Assembly: GCF_004297405.1 (NCBI RefSeq)
Contig: NZ_SCVC01000032.1
Location: forward strand, 62,001 to 126,000
Length of the DNA stretch: 64,000 nucleotides
Origin: Reyranella sp.
Lineage (GTDB): Bacteria; Pseudomonadota; Alphaproteobacteria; Reyranellales; Reyranellaceae
Direction of reading: 5' to 3'
Below the pieces are notes generated by a model. That model saw nothing but the letters and a program-made list of their open reading frames with translations, was not told the DNA's origin and ran no database searches. Shown here piece after piece: positions 31,252-40,184 of this stretch (position 1 is its first letter; each line of letters opens with the position of its first letter). The position numbers were made by a program, and so were the translations under genes.

Positions 31252-32253
31252 ATGAAGGTGGTAATCACCGGCGGCGCAGGCTTCCTCGGCAAGAAGCTGG
31301 CTCGGCGAATCCTGCAACAGGGAGAAATCGAAGGTCCCTCGGGGCGGCCCGAGAAGGTGAGCGAACTGCTGCTGTTCGACGTCGCCAAGGCAAGTGGACC
31401 CGGGCTCGACGATCCCCGCGTCAAGGCACTGGACGGCGACATTTCGAATTTCGCTACGGTGCAGTCGATCATGCAGGGCGCGGCCACCGTGTTCCATTTT
31501 GCCGCAGTCGTCAGCGCCGGTGCCGAAGCCGACTTCGACCTCGGCTATCGGGTCAATCTCGACGGCACGCGCAACGTGCTCGAAGCCTGCCGTGCACTCG
31601 GCACCAATCCGCGCGTCGTCTTCACGAGTTCGCTGGCGGCGTTTGGCGGCGACTTGCCGCCGGCGGTCACCGACGACACGCCACTGACACCGCAGACCTC
31701 CTACGGGGCGCAGAAGTCGATCGGCGAATTCCTCGTGCGCGACTACACCCGCAAGGGCTTCCTGCGCGGCACCGCGGTGCGGCTGCCGACCATCTGCGTA
31801 CGCACTGGCCTGCCCAATAAGGCGGCCTCGACCTGGGCCAGTTCGGTCGTGCGTGAGCCGCTGACCGGCGTCGACGTCGTCTGCCCGGTCACGCCGGAGA
31901 CGATCATGGTCGTGCTGAGCCCGCGCAAGACCGTGGATGCGTTCATGCGTCTGCACGATCTCTCGCCCGATGCCTTCGGTCCCGGTCGCACCCTGCTGCT
32001 GAATGGCATCAACGTCACGGCCAGGGATCTCGAACAGGCGGTCGGCCGTCATGCTGGCAATCGCAAGGTCGGCGAGGTGACGTGGCAGCACGATCCGGCG
32101 GTTCAGAAGATCTGCGACGGCTGGCCTCAAGGTATCGATTCGGCGCGTTCACGCAGGCTCGGCTTCGAAACCGACAAGGACCTCGACGAGGTCGTGCGCA
32201 ACTTCATCGCCGACGACCTCGAGGAGCAGATGAAGATTGCGAAGCCGGCGTAA
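31252..32253 (+). CDS. denD: D-erythronate dehydrogenase-like SDR protein (DenD family)
   Basis: 333 residues. Extended short-chain dehydrogenase. Seen: TGGAGFLG (NAD binding, residues 6-13), the DGDI and HFAAVVS strands, the catalytic Y-x-x-x-K (Tyr 151, Lys 155) preceded by TSSLAAFGG, and the DenD-type VVLSPRKTVDAFMRLHDL. DenD oxidises D-erythronate to 2-dehydro-D-erythronate in a four-carbon acid pathway; the usual partners (DenE/OtnK, OtnC) are not in this window. Family assignment is good, the exact substrate less so. Confidence 0.78.
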   Translation: MKVVITGGAGFLGKKLARRILQQGEIEGPSGRPEKVSELLLFDVAKASGPGLDDPRVKALDGDISNFATVQSIMQGAATVFHFAAVVSAGAEADFDLGYRVNLDGTRNVLEACRALGTNPRVVFTSSLAAFGGDLPPAVTDDTPLTPQTSYGAQKSIGEFLVRDYTRKGFLRGTAVRLPTICVRTGLPNKAASTWASSVVREPLTGVDVVCPVTPETIMVVLSPRKTVDAFMRLHDLSPDAFGPGRTLLLNGINVTARDLEQAVGRHAGNRKVGEVTWQHDPAVQKICDGWPQGIDSARSRRLGFETDKDLDEVVRNFIADDLEEQMKIAKPA

Positions 32254-32256
32254 CTC

Positions 32257-33063
32257 CTAGCCGCGCAGCATCCGCCACCCGTTCTGCAGGTGGCGCAGGG
32301 GCCCCCAGACATGGCGGGTCCGCATCATGTGCCAGCGTTGCGGCTCGTTGTCGGGGCCGGCGATGGCGCCGGCATCCTCGACATAGTCTGTGATGCCGAC
32401 CGCATCGGTGTCCCACGGTCCGGTCGTCTTGAAGATCGTCGTCTTGGCGCCGTAGCCGGAGAGGGTACGCGACATGCCCGACGCCATGAAATCCATGTAG
32501 CGCGGTAGGCTCTCGGGGCGGCAGAGATAGCCCTTGTTGAAGCCGACGGCGAGCAGGCGGAAATGGAAGGGATTCTTCTCGAGGTAGCGGATCACTTCCG
32601 TCGTGTTGGCCGGATAGCGCGGCGAGAAGAAGTCGTCGATCACCACGATACCGTCGGTGTTGACGATGCGGTTGGCGAACTCGAGTTCGCGGTAGACCGC
32701 CGTGCCGGTGTGCTCGCCGTCGATATGGAACCAGCGCACCGTCTGGTGCATCGCCTGCAGGTCGAGCTTGGCCGGCAGGTCGGCCGAGGGACCGGAGAGG
32801 GGCACGATATTCTCGGGCCTTGCTCCGACCGATTCGATCGAGCGGCGCACCGCCGGCTCGTCGAGCCTGAGGTCGCACAGATAGAGCTTCTCGTTGCCCT
32901 TGCGGTAGGCCGCCAGAACCGACGCCGAACGGCCGCGCCACACGCCGATCTCGAACAGATCGCCGGCGGTGCCGGCCTGTTGGTCGAGCAGGGCGCGCCA
33001 GACGCAGTAGGACTGGAACATGAACCAGCCCGGAATGGCGTCGATTTTCTCCCAATTGAGCAT
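32257..33063 (-). CDS. Class I SAM-dependent methyltransferase-like protein
   Basis: 268 residues from the ATG at 33063. Seen: DLFEIGVWRGRSASVLAAY (SAM-binding GxG-type loop, near residue 35), LYLCDLRLDE (motif II acid), WFHIDGEHTGTAVYRELEF and GIVVIDDFFSPRYP, all matching the Methyltransf_24/TylF-like group. Substrate unknown; relatives methylate sugars in glycan or macrolide synthesis. It diverges from a multi-span membrane protein across 107 bases. Confidence 0.75.
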   Translation of the reverse strand: MLNWEKIDAIPGWFMFQSYCVWRALLDQQAGTAGDLFEIGVWRGRSASVLAAYRKGNEKLYLCDLRLDEPAVRRSIESVGARPENIVPLSGPSADLPAKLDLQAMHQTVRWFHIDGEHTGTAVYRELEFANRIVNTDGIVVIDDFFSPRYPANTTEVIRYLEKNPFHFRLLAVGFNKGYLCRPESLPRYMDFMASGMSRTLSGYGAKTTIFKTTGPWDTDAVGITDYVEDAGAIAGPDNEPQRWHMMRTRHVWGPLRHLQNGWRMLRG

Positions 33064-33170
33064 CGTCGATCCTCGTTTGCGGCGCCTTGCTAACAGTGCC
33101 CCCTCGCTGCCGCAAGCCGTCAACGCTTGCACCCGTGGCAACCGTCCTGTAGAGCCCCGAACGCCGGAAA

Positions 33171-34520
33171 ATGCCAACAACTACAATCGCGTACAGGACC
33201 ACTGTCGGTCTGCTCTGGACTCTTGTGCTCTGGCATAGCTGGGAGTGCCGGGGGCTGTTCGTCGACGGATCGGCATTCCTCGTGCAGATTGCTCGCCGCG
33301 AGTGGTTCTTCGACTTCTACGGGCCGCGGCTCTACGCAATGGTTCTGGGGCAGCTCCCGGCCATCATCGCGCTCTTCCTGGGGGTCACCGACCTCCATCT
33401 CCTGGCCAAGCTCCTGTCGCTTGGGCTCCTGGCCCTGCCGACCGCTTTTTACCACATCGCCCTGACACGGGTGCGGCATGACCCGGTCCTGTTGGCTGCC
33501 GTCATGGCCGTGATCGGCGTTGTCTTCATGACGACGTCCTTCTTCATCGTCGGCGAATACAACACCGCTTTTGCCGTCGTGATCGCCGTCACCGTACGGC
33601 TGATGACGGCGGAGCGGCTGACGGTGACTGACGGCGCGTTTCTGTTCGCGGCCGGCGTGCTGAGCTTCCGTACTTATGAAGTGATGATCTATTGCGGCCC
33701 GCTGGTCGCCTTGATGATCGCCTGGTGTATTCGTCGCGCGCCGGAGCGGCCCCGATTCGCCACGACGCTGCACATCCTCGCGACCTTGCTGTTTCTCGGC
33801 GGTACCGTCGTCGCTGCCGACTCGCTCATTTACCCGTTTTCGCAGGATCATCTCAGCAAGACGGCCGCGACGGTGCTCAACGCCTGGCAGAACGTGCAGT
33901 TCGACCTGACCTTGCTCGCGGCACTCGTGATCGTCATCTGGGCAATCGTCCGGCCGGCCGATCTCTCAACACCTAAACCTTACCTATTTGCCGCCTTCTT
34001 CTTGGTGCTGCTGGTCTTCTCGCCGCTGCTGATGCTCACCGACACGTTGGTGCGGCCACATGCCAAGTCGCAGTACGTGGCGCGCAGCATGGCGGGCCTG
34101 GTGGTCGCTACGATCGCCGTGCTCATCTGGATCTATAAATCACCCCTGGCCGACAGGATCGCCGCGTTCCGGGAACTGCGGCGGCCGGAAGCGGCCCGCC
34201 GGCTGATGGGCTTCGGCTTGCTGATGGTTCTCGCCGTGGTGCCTACTGATGCGTTCTTGACCTTGGAGTGGCGCAACTACCTCCAGACGGTACGCACGAT
34301 CGTGCGGGAACAGAGCGGCGTCATTGCCTATGAGAACACGCCGCTTGCCAAGCCGCCGTTGGATCTTCTGGTCGAGCCCTGGATCCTGCCCAGCCAGAGC
34401 CTGGTGCTGCGCTCCAAGCGCGGCGACGGCATCATCGCGCCGCCGAACAATTTCGATAGCTGGCAACCCTTCCCGCCGGCCAAGCCCTATCCACTCGGCC
34501 CCTTCATCTGGCGGGATTGA
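33171..34520 (+). CDS. Multi-spanning membrane protein of unknown function
   Basis: 449 residues. About nine or ten hydrophobic segments cover residues 8-360; a soluble C-terminal tail of some 90 residues follows (about 360-449). Loops contain FDFYGPRLYAMVLGQLPA, and the segments between are rich in Leu/Val. It resembles the overall layout of polyprenyl-linked glycosyltransferases (GT-C/ArnT-like), but I see no clear family motif, so I leave it unnamed. Adjacent methyltransferase and a family-2 glycosyltransferase elsewhere make a surface-glycan role possible. Confidence 0.65.
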   Translation: MPTTTIAYRTTVGLLWTLVLWHSWECRGLFVDGSAFLVQIARREWFFDFYGPRLYAMVLGQLPAIIALFLGVTDLHLLAKLLSLGLLALPTAFYHIALTRVRHDPVLLAAVMAVIGVVFMTTSFFIVGEYNTAFAVVIAVTVRLMTAERLTVTDGAFLFAAGVLSFRTYEVMIYCGPLVALMIAWCIRRAPERPRFATTLHILATLLFLGGTVVAADSLIYPFSQDHLSKTAATVLNAWQNVQFDLTLLAALVIVIWAIVRPADLSTPKPYLFAAFFLVLLVFSPLLMLTDTLVRPHAKSQYVARSMAGLVVATIAVLIWIYKSPLADRIAAFRELRRPEAARRLMGFGLLMVLAVVPTDAFLTLEWRNYLQTVRTIVREQSGVIAYENTPLAKPPLDLLVEPWILPSQSLVLRSKRGDGIIAPPNNFDSWQPFPPAKPYPLGPFIWRD

Positions 34521-34542
34521 GGTGCGGCTCTAGGGCCGCATC
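34521..34542. terminator. Hairpin between converging genes
   Basis: TGCGGC (34523-34528) pairs with GCCGCA (34535-34540) over a 6-base loop, with an outer G-T and G-C extending it to eight pairs. The stop of the carboxyltransferase gene lies in the loop. It sits at the end of the membrane-protein gene. No T-run. Confidence 0.4.
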
Positions 34543-36080
34543 CACATCGACGAGCGGCCCGACCCGCGTACGGGAGCAGCCAGTTCGACGAACTCGCAGA
34601 GGACCTGGCGCGTGTCGCGCGGATCGATGATCTCCTCGATCCAGAAGCTCTCGGCGCTGCGGAACGGCGAACGCAGCTTGTTCAGCCGATCCTCGATCTC
34701 TTCCATCTTGGCCTTGCGGTCGGGCGCGGCGTCGAGATCGGCGCGATAGGCGGCTTCAATACCGCCTTCGAGCGGCAGCGAGCCCCAGCGGCCCGACGGC
34801 CAGGCATAGCGCCAGTTGAGACGCGAGCCGTTCTGGTGGGCAGCGCCTGCCACGCCGAAGGCGTTGCGGATGATGAAGGTGCACCAGGGCACGGTCGACT
34901 GGAACATCGCCGACATGGTGCGCACGCCCTGGCGGATGACGCCGCTCTTCTCGGCCTCGAGGCCGATCAGGAAGCCGGGGCAATCGCAGAAGTAGACGAC
35001 CGGCAAATGGAAGGTCTCGGCAAGGTCGACGAAGCGCGCGACCTTCTGGCAAGCGTCGGCCGTCCAGCCGCCGCCATAGAACATCGGGTCGCTCGCCATC
35101 ACGGCCACCGGCCAGCCATCGACACGCGCGAGGCCGGTGACGACCGAGCGGCCGTAGAGCTTGCCCATTTCGAAGAAGCTGCCCTTGTCGACGATCTTCT
35201 CGACGATTGGGCGGATGCGATAGACCTTGCGGATGTCGCGCGGGATGGCCTCGAACAGCGACTCCTCGCGACGCTTCGGATCGTCGGTCTGCGTCCCGCG
35301 TGCCGGGGCTTCGTCGACCGAGGAGGGCATGTAGGACAGGAAGCGTCGGGCACAGGCAAAGGCCTCGTCCTCGCTGTCGGCAGCTTCATCGATCGCGCCG
35401 GCGCGTAACTGGATTTCCCAACCACCGAGTTCCTGCTTGTCGAACTGCTTGGGGCTCAGCCGATTTACGACCGGCGGTCCGGCGACGAACATCGCCGACA
35501 CTTCCTTCACCATCACCGAAAAGTGCGTGGCGGCAAGCCGCGCGGCGCCGAGCCCGGCCACCGAGCCGAGGCCCAGACCGACCGTCGGCACCGTGCCCAT
35601 GTTCTGCACAACCCATTCCCAGCCGCGCACGCCCGGCACGTTGGCACGGCCCGTGGTCTCGATGGTCTTCACCGAACCGCCGCCGCCCGAGCCTTCGATC
35701 ATGCGCACCAGCGGCACACGATACTGGTTGGCGAAGCGCTCGATGAAGATGTCCTTTTCCTTGATCGTCGCGTCGGCCGAGCCGCCGCGCACGGTGAAGT
35801 CGTCGCCGGTGACGGCCACGGGACGGCCGTCGATGCGGGCCCGGCCCATGACGGCATTGGCGGGCGTGAGGTCGACGAGATCGTTGCGGCCGTCATATTC
35901 GGCCTTGCCGGCGACGCTGCCGATCTCCCGGAAGGAGCCGTCATCGACCAGCCGGTCGATGCGCTCGCGCACGGTCAGGCGGCCGCCGTCGTGCTGGCGC
36001 TTCACCTTGTCGGCGCCGCCCATGCGCTTCGTCATTTCCTGACGCCGCCGCAGCTCGTCCATTTCGGGTTGCCAGCTCAT
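34530..36080 (-). CDS. Acyl-CoA carboxylase carboxyltransferase (beta) subunit
   Basis: 516 residues from the ATG at 36080. Seen: two crotonase-fold halves typical of the biotin-dependent carboxyltransferases: GRLTVRERIDRLVDDGSF, MIEGSGGGGSVKTIET, GLGSVAGLGAARLA; then a second half with PVVYFCDCPGFLIGLEAEKSGV and the C-terminal WGSLPLEGGIEAAYR. Members act on propionyl-, methylcrotonyl- or geranyl-CoA. No biotin carboxylase/BCCP alpha subunit is adjacent, so it must borrow one or act in a decarboxylase. Start fixed by conserved MSWQPEMDELRRRQEMTKRM. Confidence 0.85.
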   Translation of the reverse strand: MSWQPEMDELRRRQEMTKRMGGADKVKRQHDGGRLTVRERIDRLVDDGSFREIGSVAGKAEYDGRNDLVDLTPANAVMGRARIDGRPVAVTGDDFTVRGGSADATIKEKDIFIERFANQYRVPLVRMIEGSGGGGSVKTIETTGRANVPGVRGWEWVVQNMGTVPTVGLGLGSVAGLGAARLAATHFSVMVKEVSAMFVAGPPVVNRLSPKQFDKQELGGWEIQLRAGAIDEAADSEDEAFACARRFLSYMPSSVDEAPARGTQTDDPKRREESLFEAIPRDIRKVYRIRPIVEKIVDKGSFFEMGKLYGRSVVTGLARVDGWPVAVMASDPMFYGGGWTADACQKVARFVDLAETFHLPVVYFCDCPGFLIGLEAEKSGVIRQGVRTMSAMFQSTVPWCTFIIRNAFGVAGAAHQNGSRLNWRYAWPSGRWGSLPLEGGIEAAYRADLDAAPDRKAKMEEIEDRLNKLRSPFRSAESFWIEEIIDPRDTRQVLCEFVELAAPVRGSGRSSMWMRP

Positions 36081-36213
36081 GTCCTGCGTTCCCTTCGTTC
36101 GTCGTTCCGATGTTCGTAGCAAACGGCACCGGTCGGTCGCTATGGTGAAAGGTGCTCTCGCGGGCCCGCCGGGTCGATGGACGAAACGCGCCGGCAAGAC
36201 CTGGATATGACTA

Positions 36214-36711
36214 ATGCCTGCTCAAGGACCAATCCTGCATATGATTTGCGGCAAGATCGCCGCCGGCAAATCCACGCTTGCCGCCAGGCTTGCCGACGCG
36301 CCGGCCACGGTGCTCGTGAGCGAGGACCATTGGCTGTCTCGCCTTTACGGCGAGGAGCTGAAGACCGTCGCCGATTATGCCCGCTATTCCGGCAGGCTGC
36401 GCAAGGCCATGAGCGGCCATATCGAGGCGCTGCTCAAGGCGGGCCTGTCGATCGTGCTCGACTTTCCTGCTAACACCGTCAGCAACAGAGAGTGGATGCG
36501 GACGATCTTCGAGGGCGCCGGCGCCGAGCATCGGCTTCATTTCCTCGATCTACCGGATGATGTCTGCAAAGCCCGGCTGCGGCAGCGAAATGCTGCCGGC
36601 ACCCACGAGTTCACCGCAAGCGATGCCGAGTTCAACACGATCACGAGTTACTTCCAACCACCCACGGAACAGGAAGGGTTTACGACGATCGTCTATCGCG
36701 AGGACATTTGA
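36214..36711 (+). CDS. P-loop kinase-like ATPase
   Basis: 165 residues. Seen: Walker A MICGKIAAGKSTLAARLAD (residues 10-28), SIVLDFPANTV as a likely Walker B/substrate strand, LDLPDDVCKARLRQRN as the lid arginine region, and a short C-terminus. It belongs to the zeta-toxin/AAA_33 kinase-like group of small P-loop proteins that phosphorylate sugars, nucleotides or antibiotics. No antitoxin-like gene is next to it, so I do not call it a toxin. Substrate unknown. Confidence 0.72.
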   Translation: MPAQGPILHMICGKIAAGKSTLAARLADAPATVLVSEDHWLSRLYGEELKTVADYARYSGRLRKAMSGHIEALLKAGLSIVLDFPANTVSNREWMRTIFEGAGAEHRLHFLDLPDDVCKARLRQRNAAGTHEFTASDAEFNTITSYFQPPTEQEGFTTIVYREDI

Positions 36712-36714
36712 GCA

Positions 36715-37098
36715 TCAGCGAACGCGTGGCAGTCCGGCCCCCATCGCGTGGTCGATGACGTAGAGCCAGCGGCCATCCGATTGTCGGCGCACGAGTTCGG
36801 CGGAGCTGCCGGAGACAATGATGGTTCCCTTGTCATCGACAAGCTCCCAATCGGCACGCAGCAAGGCAAGATTACCCTGCACGACGCAGAAGTTGTTCCT
36901 CGACGTCATCGTGCCGGGCATCTGCAGCAGTTGCTGAAGTTCACCCGCAATGGCGTCGGTTCCGATCAGGTCTTTGTCGCTGCCATCGACCCGGAGCACC
37001 GCGTCGGACTCGTAGAAGGCAAGCAGCCTGCCTATGTTGCGGTCGTTGAAGGTACGCGCGAATGCTTCGTTCATCTGGCGTGGATCGGTGACGGTCAT
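36715..37098 (-). CDS. SnoaL/NTF2-like protein
   Basis: 127 residues. Seen: a short cone fold with NEAFARTFNDRNIGRLLAFYESDAVLRVDGSDKDLIG, matching the SnoaL-like polyketide cyclase/ketosteroid isomerase superfamily, often written DUF4440-like. No conserved catalytic acid can be picked with certainty. The ATG at 37098 has a GAGGAAA ribosome site. It diverges from an HxlR regulator 74 bases away, which is the obvious candidate controller. Confidence 0.75.
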   Translation of the reverse strand: MTVTDPRQMNEAFARTFNDRNIGRLLAFYESDAVLRVDGSDKDLIGTDAIAGELQQLLQMPGTMTSRNNFCVVQGNLALLRADWELVDDKGTIIVSGSSAELVRRQSDGRWLYVIDHAMGAGLPRVR

Positions 37099-37172
37099 AA
37101 TGATTTCCTCGCTGGTCGAGCCATGAGTAACCACGTCCGGTCGAAGCTAACCAAACGGGAAGGACTGCACGC

Positions 37173-37544
37173 ATGGCGGCCAGCGCAGCGGTAAAGAGGA
37201 CGCCTCTCGATCAGCCTGCACGGCGCCGACCCGCCGAGTGTCCGGTGGAGGCGTGGCTTGGCTTTCTCGGTCACCGATGGAACGCGCTCATCCTCTGGCA
37301 TCTGCAGGGAGGCGCGAAGCGACATGGCGAGCTGGCGGCGCTCTTGCCCGGCATTGCGCCAAAGGTGCTGTCTGAGCGTTTGGATGGCCTGGAAGAGCGC
37401 GGCTTGATCCTGCGCTCGTCGATCGCGACTTTCCCTCGGGGCGTGACTTACGCCTTGTCACTCGCAGGCAAAGAGCTGGTCCGGATTCTCGATCAGCTCG
37501 AACTCTGGTCGCGCCAGAGTGGTCAGTCCGACAGCCGGTCGTAA
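37173..37544 (+). CDS. HxlR-family transcriptional regulator
   Basis: 123 residues. Seen: the HxlR winged-helix domain: CPVEAWLGFLGHRWNALILWHL, RHGELAALLPGIAPKVLSERLDGLEERGLILR, then YALSLAGKELVRILDQLELWS. These regulators respond to electrophiles or small molecules and often control a divergent neighbour, here the SnoaL-like gene. The 3' end overlaps the converging pxpC by 22 bases. Confidence 0.88.
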   Translation: MAASAAVKRTPLDQPARRRPAECPVEAWLGFLGHRWNALILWHLQGGAKRHGELAALLPGIAPKVLSERLDGLEERGLILRSSIATFPRGVTYALSLAGKELVRILDQLELWSRQSGQSDSRS

Positions 37545-38581
37545 ACCACGCCGTCGATCAGATTCTCTTCGTAGAGCTTCACGAGGTCGATGCCGCCGGC
37601 CGGCCGGGCGACGACGAAGCCCGCGATGGCACGCTGTAGGCGCGCTTCCTGGTCGCGCCGCAGCTTCTCGGCTTCCTCGACAGCGACGGCAGCGAAATGG
37701 ACTGCCTGCCCTGGCAGCAGACGGCCGAGCCGCGGCAGGTCGACCGAGGCCACGGTAGCGATCTTCGGGTAGCCGCCGACAGTCTGGCGGTCGGCCAGCA
37801 GCACGATCGGCAGGCCGGCGCCTGGCACCTGGATGGCGCCTGGGCCGATGCCATCGGAGATGATGTCGGCGCCGCCCTTGTCGACGGCGACGGCGTGCTC
37901 GATCACCGGACCCTCGAAGCGGATGCCCATGCGGTCCGCTTCCTTGGAGACGCGGTATTCGGCTTCGACGAACGTCCGCCGTCCGGCCTCGGAGAAGTAA
38001 TCCTCCTGCGGCCCCCACACGATGCGGATCGGGCCGCTGCCGTAGTCGAACGCCTGTCCGAGCTTGCGCTCATCGCCGCCTGGCGCCGTTTCGCGCGCGA
38101 GCGGCAAGGCATCGCCGGCCGCGAGCTTGCGGCCTTCGAAGCCACCGATGCCGGCACGCGAATAGGTCGACAGGCTGCCCATGAAAGGCGGCAGCGCGAA
38201 GCCACCGGCCACCGTGAGATAGGCAGTGCTCGCCCCCTCGATCATGCCGACACGCAGGATCTGGCCGCGCTTCAGGAGATGGCTGCGATCGCTTTCCAGC
38301 GGCTTCGGTGGCGCGTCGGGGCCTTCGATCAGGGAGGGCGACAGAGGCCCGACGAGCGCCACGCGCACGCTGTCGACTTCGACCAGCAGGTCGGGGCCCA
38401 TGACACCGATCTCCAACCCTGCCGTGGAGGCAGGATTGCCGGCCAGCGCATTGGCGAGCGTGAGCCCAATCCGGTCCATTGCGCCCGCCGTAGGCATGCC
38501 GAGCGCCATGAAGCCCATGCGGCCCAGGTCCTGCAAAGTGTCGAACAGGCCGGCGCGCACTACTTTAAGAGCGGCGGTCAT
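37523..38581 (-). CDS. pxpC: 5-oxoprolinase subunit C (biotin-dependent carboxyltransferase-like)
   Basis: 352 residues. Subunit of PxpABC, which hydrolyses 5-oxo-L-proline to glutamate with ATP. Seen: the KipA-type start LKVVRAGLFDTLQDLGRMGFMALGMPTAGAMDR, LEIGVMGP, TAYLTVAGGFALPPFMGS, and the diagnostic C-terminal GGYPKIATVASVDLPRLGRLLPG block. ATG overlaps the pxpB stop (ATGA), so the two are coupled. The name is firm for the family; the domain also occurs in urea carboxylase, which is not suggested here. Confidence 0.9.
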   Translation of the reverse strand: MTAALKVVRAGLFDTLQDLGRMGFMALGMPTAGAMDRIGLTLANALAGNPASTAGLEIGVMGPDLLVEVDSVRVALVGPLSPSLIEGPDAPPKPLESDRSHLLKRGQILRVGMIEGASTAYLTVAGGFALPPFMGSLSTYSRAGIGGFEGRKLAAGDALPLARETAPGGDERKLGQAFDYGSGPIRIVWGPQEDYFSEAGRRTFVEAEYRVSKEADRMGIRFEGPVIEHAVAVDKGGADIISDGIGPGAIQVPGAGLPIVLLADRQTVGGYPKIATVASVDLPRLGRLLPGQAVHFAAVAVEEAEKLRRDQEARLQRAIAGFVVARPAGGIDLVKLYEENLIDGVVYDRLSD

Positions 38582-39315
38582 TTGCTCTTCACCAAGGTCG
38601 ACCAGTCGAAGGAGCCGGCTTCGACCTCGCGCGCGATGCGATCGTAGGTCTTGCGGTCGATGCGCTGGAAGGAGAGCGAATCGCCTGGGGCCAGGAAGAC
38701 CGGCTGCTCGCGCCGCTGGTCGAACATCCAGAGCGGCGTACGGCCGATCAGATGCCAGCCGCCCGGGCTCTCGAAGGGATAGATGGTGGTCATGTCCATG
38801 GCGATGGCCACAGAGGAGCGCGGCACACGCACGCGCGGCTGCGACCGGCGCGGCAGGAAGAGGGAGGGATCGAGCCCGGCGACATAGGCGAGGCCGGGCA
38901 TGAACCCCAGCACATAGACCTTGAAGGACGAAGCGAGGTGATCGGCGATCACTTGGTCGGTCGTCTTTTTGGTGCGCTCCGCCACCTCCTCGAGGTCGGG
39001 CGCGAATTCGGGATCGTCGTAACAACAGGGGACGGTGACCTGGCGGCTCTTCATGCCGGCCGGCAGGCCGCGCGCAACCAGCGCGTCGACCTGCGGCTGC
39101 AGTTCGGCGCGCGAGATTGCCATCGGATCGTAGGTCACCATGAGCGACCGCATGGTGGGCACCGTCTCGACGATGCCGGGGATTTCGCCGGCGTCCCGCG
39201 CCTGCACAATGGCGGTATGCAACGCCATCACACGTCCGTTGATCTCTGGGGAGATCTCGTTGCCGAATTCGACAGTGAAGGCGGTGTCACCGCAGGATAA
39301 GTACCGTACGCTCAC
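38578..39315 (-). CDS. pxpB: 5-oxoprolinase subunit B (KipI-like)
   Basis: 245 residues. Seen: RYLSCGDTAFTVEFGNEISPEINGRV, VPTMRSLMVTYDP, VTVPCCYDDPEFAPDLEEVA, FKVYVLGFMPGLAYVAGLDP and VAIAMDMTTIYPFESPGGWHLIGRTP, all conserved in PxpB/KipI. It starts at a GTG (39315) only 38 bases from the divergent pxpA start, so the promoters must overlap one another or the coding regions. Confidence 0.92.
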   Translation of the reverse strand: MSVRYLSCGDTAFTVEFGNEISPEINGRVMALHTAIVQARDAGEIPGIVETVPTMRSLMVTYDPMAISRAELQPQVDALVARGLPAGMKSRQVTVPCCYDDPEFAPDLEEVAERTKKTTDQVIADHLASSFKVYVLGFMPGLAYVAGLDPSLFLPRRSQPRVRVPRSSVAIAMDMTTIYPFESPGGWHLIGRTPLWMFDQRREQPVFLAPGDSLSFQRIDRKTYDRIAREVEAGSFDWSTLVKSK

Positions 39316-39353
39316 ATCTGCTAGGATAACGGCTTCGATCTGAGGAGTCTCCC

Positions 39354-40148
39354 ATGGCCGCCACCAACGCCGGACACGTGAACATCAACTCCGACCTCGG
39401 CGAGAGCTTCGGTCCCTGGGTTATGGGCAACGACGTCGAGGTCCTGAAAATCGTTAAATCGGCCAACGTCGCCTGTGGCTTCCATGCCAGCGACCCCACT
39501 GTGATGATGGACACGGTGAAGCTCTGTGCGGCCAACGGCGTCTCGGTCGGTGCCCATCCCGGCTTCGCCGACCTGCAGGGGTTCGGGCGACGGGTGATCA
39601 ACCTTTCGGCCAAGGAGCTGGAGGCCAACATCGCCTACCAGCTGGGTGCCCTGCAGGCGATCTCGGCGCTGCACGGCATGAAGGTCACGCACATCAAGCC
39701 GCACGGCATGATGGGCAACATGTCGGCAGAGAGCGCCGAGATGTCGGAGGCCATCGCCCGCGCCACCAAGGCGGTCGACCGTGATCTTATTTTCCTTGCC
39801 CAGGCGAATACCGAGCAGGGCAAGGCGGCTCGCAAGCATGGGCTGCGTGTCGCCGAGGAGGTCTTCGCCGACCGGACCTACACCGACGCGGGCTTCCTGA
39901 CGCCGCGCAAGGAAGCCAATGCCATGATCAAGGACCCCGCCCAGGCGGTGGCCCATGTCCGTCGCATGGTCGACGAACAGGCGATCTACGCCACCTCCGG
40001 CAAGCGCATCCCCTGCCAGGTCGACTCGATCTGTGTGCATGGCGACGGCCCGACCGCCGTGACGGTCTCGAAGGCCGTCCGCGAAGGCCTGGAGGCCGCC
40101 GGCATCCGCATCGTGACCCTGCCGGAAATGCCCAGCCTGCGGCATTGA
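39354..40148 (+). CDS. pxpA: 5-oxoprolinase subunit A (LamB/YcsF family)
   Basis: 264 residues. Third component of the ATP-dependent 5-oxoprolinase. Seen: HVNINSDLGESFGPW, SANVACGFHASDPTVMMDTV, GVSVGAHPGFADLQGFGRR, THIKPHGMMGNMSA and CVHGDGPTAVTVSKAVREGL, the whole LamB/YcsF set. GAGGAG ribosome site before ATG 39354. Usually A, B and C form one operon; here A points away from B-C, sharing a very short divergent gap. Confidence 0.94.
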   Translation: MAATNAGHVNINSDLGESFGPWVMGNDVEVLKIVKSANVACGFHASDPTVMMDTVKLCAANGVSVGAHPGFADLQGFGRRVINLSAKELEANIAYQLGALQAISALHGMKVTHIKPHGMMGNMSAESAEMSEAIARATKAVDRDLIFLAQANTEQGKAARKHGLRVAEEVFADRTYTDAGFLTPRKEANAMIKDPAQAVAHVRRMVDEQAIYATSGKRIPCQVDSICVHGDGPTAVTVSKAVREGLEAAGIRIVTLPEMPSLRH

Positions 40149-40156
40149 TGCCGCGC

Positions 40157-40184
40157 TTGTCGGACGCAACCTCGCCGCTATAGT
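40157..40184 (+). promoter_or_regulatory. Candidate sigma-70-type promoter before the molybdopterin subunit gene
   Basis: TTGTCG (40157-40162), 16 bases, then TATAGT (40179-40184), in the gap between pxpA and the molybdopterin-binding subunit gene. Matches are partial and no start site is known. A perfect hairpin overlaps the last base. Confidence 0.3.

Noticed and set aside
36214-36711. Zeta-type toxin of a toxin-antitoxin pair
   Set aside because: Only the general P-loop kinase fold is seen; there is no short antitoxin gene next to it.
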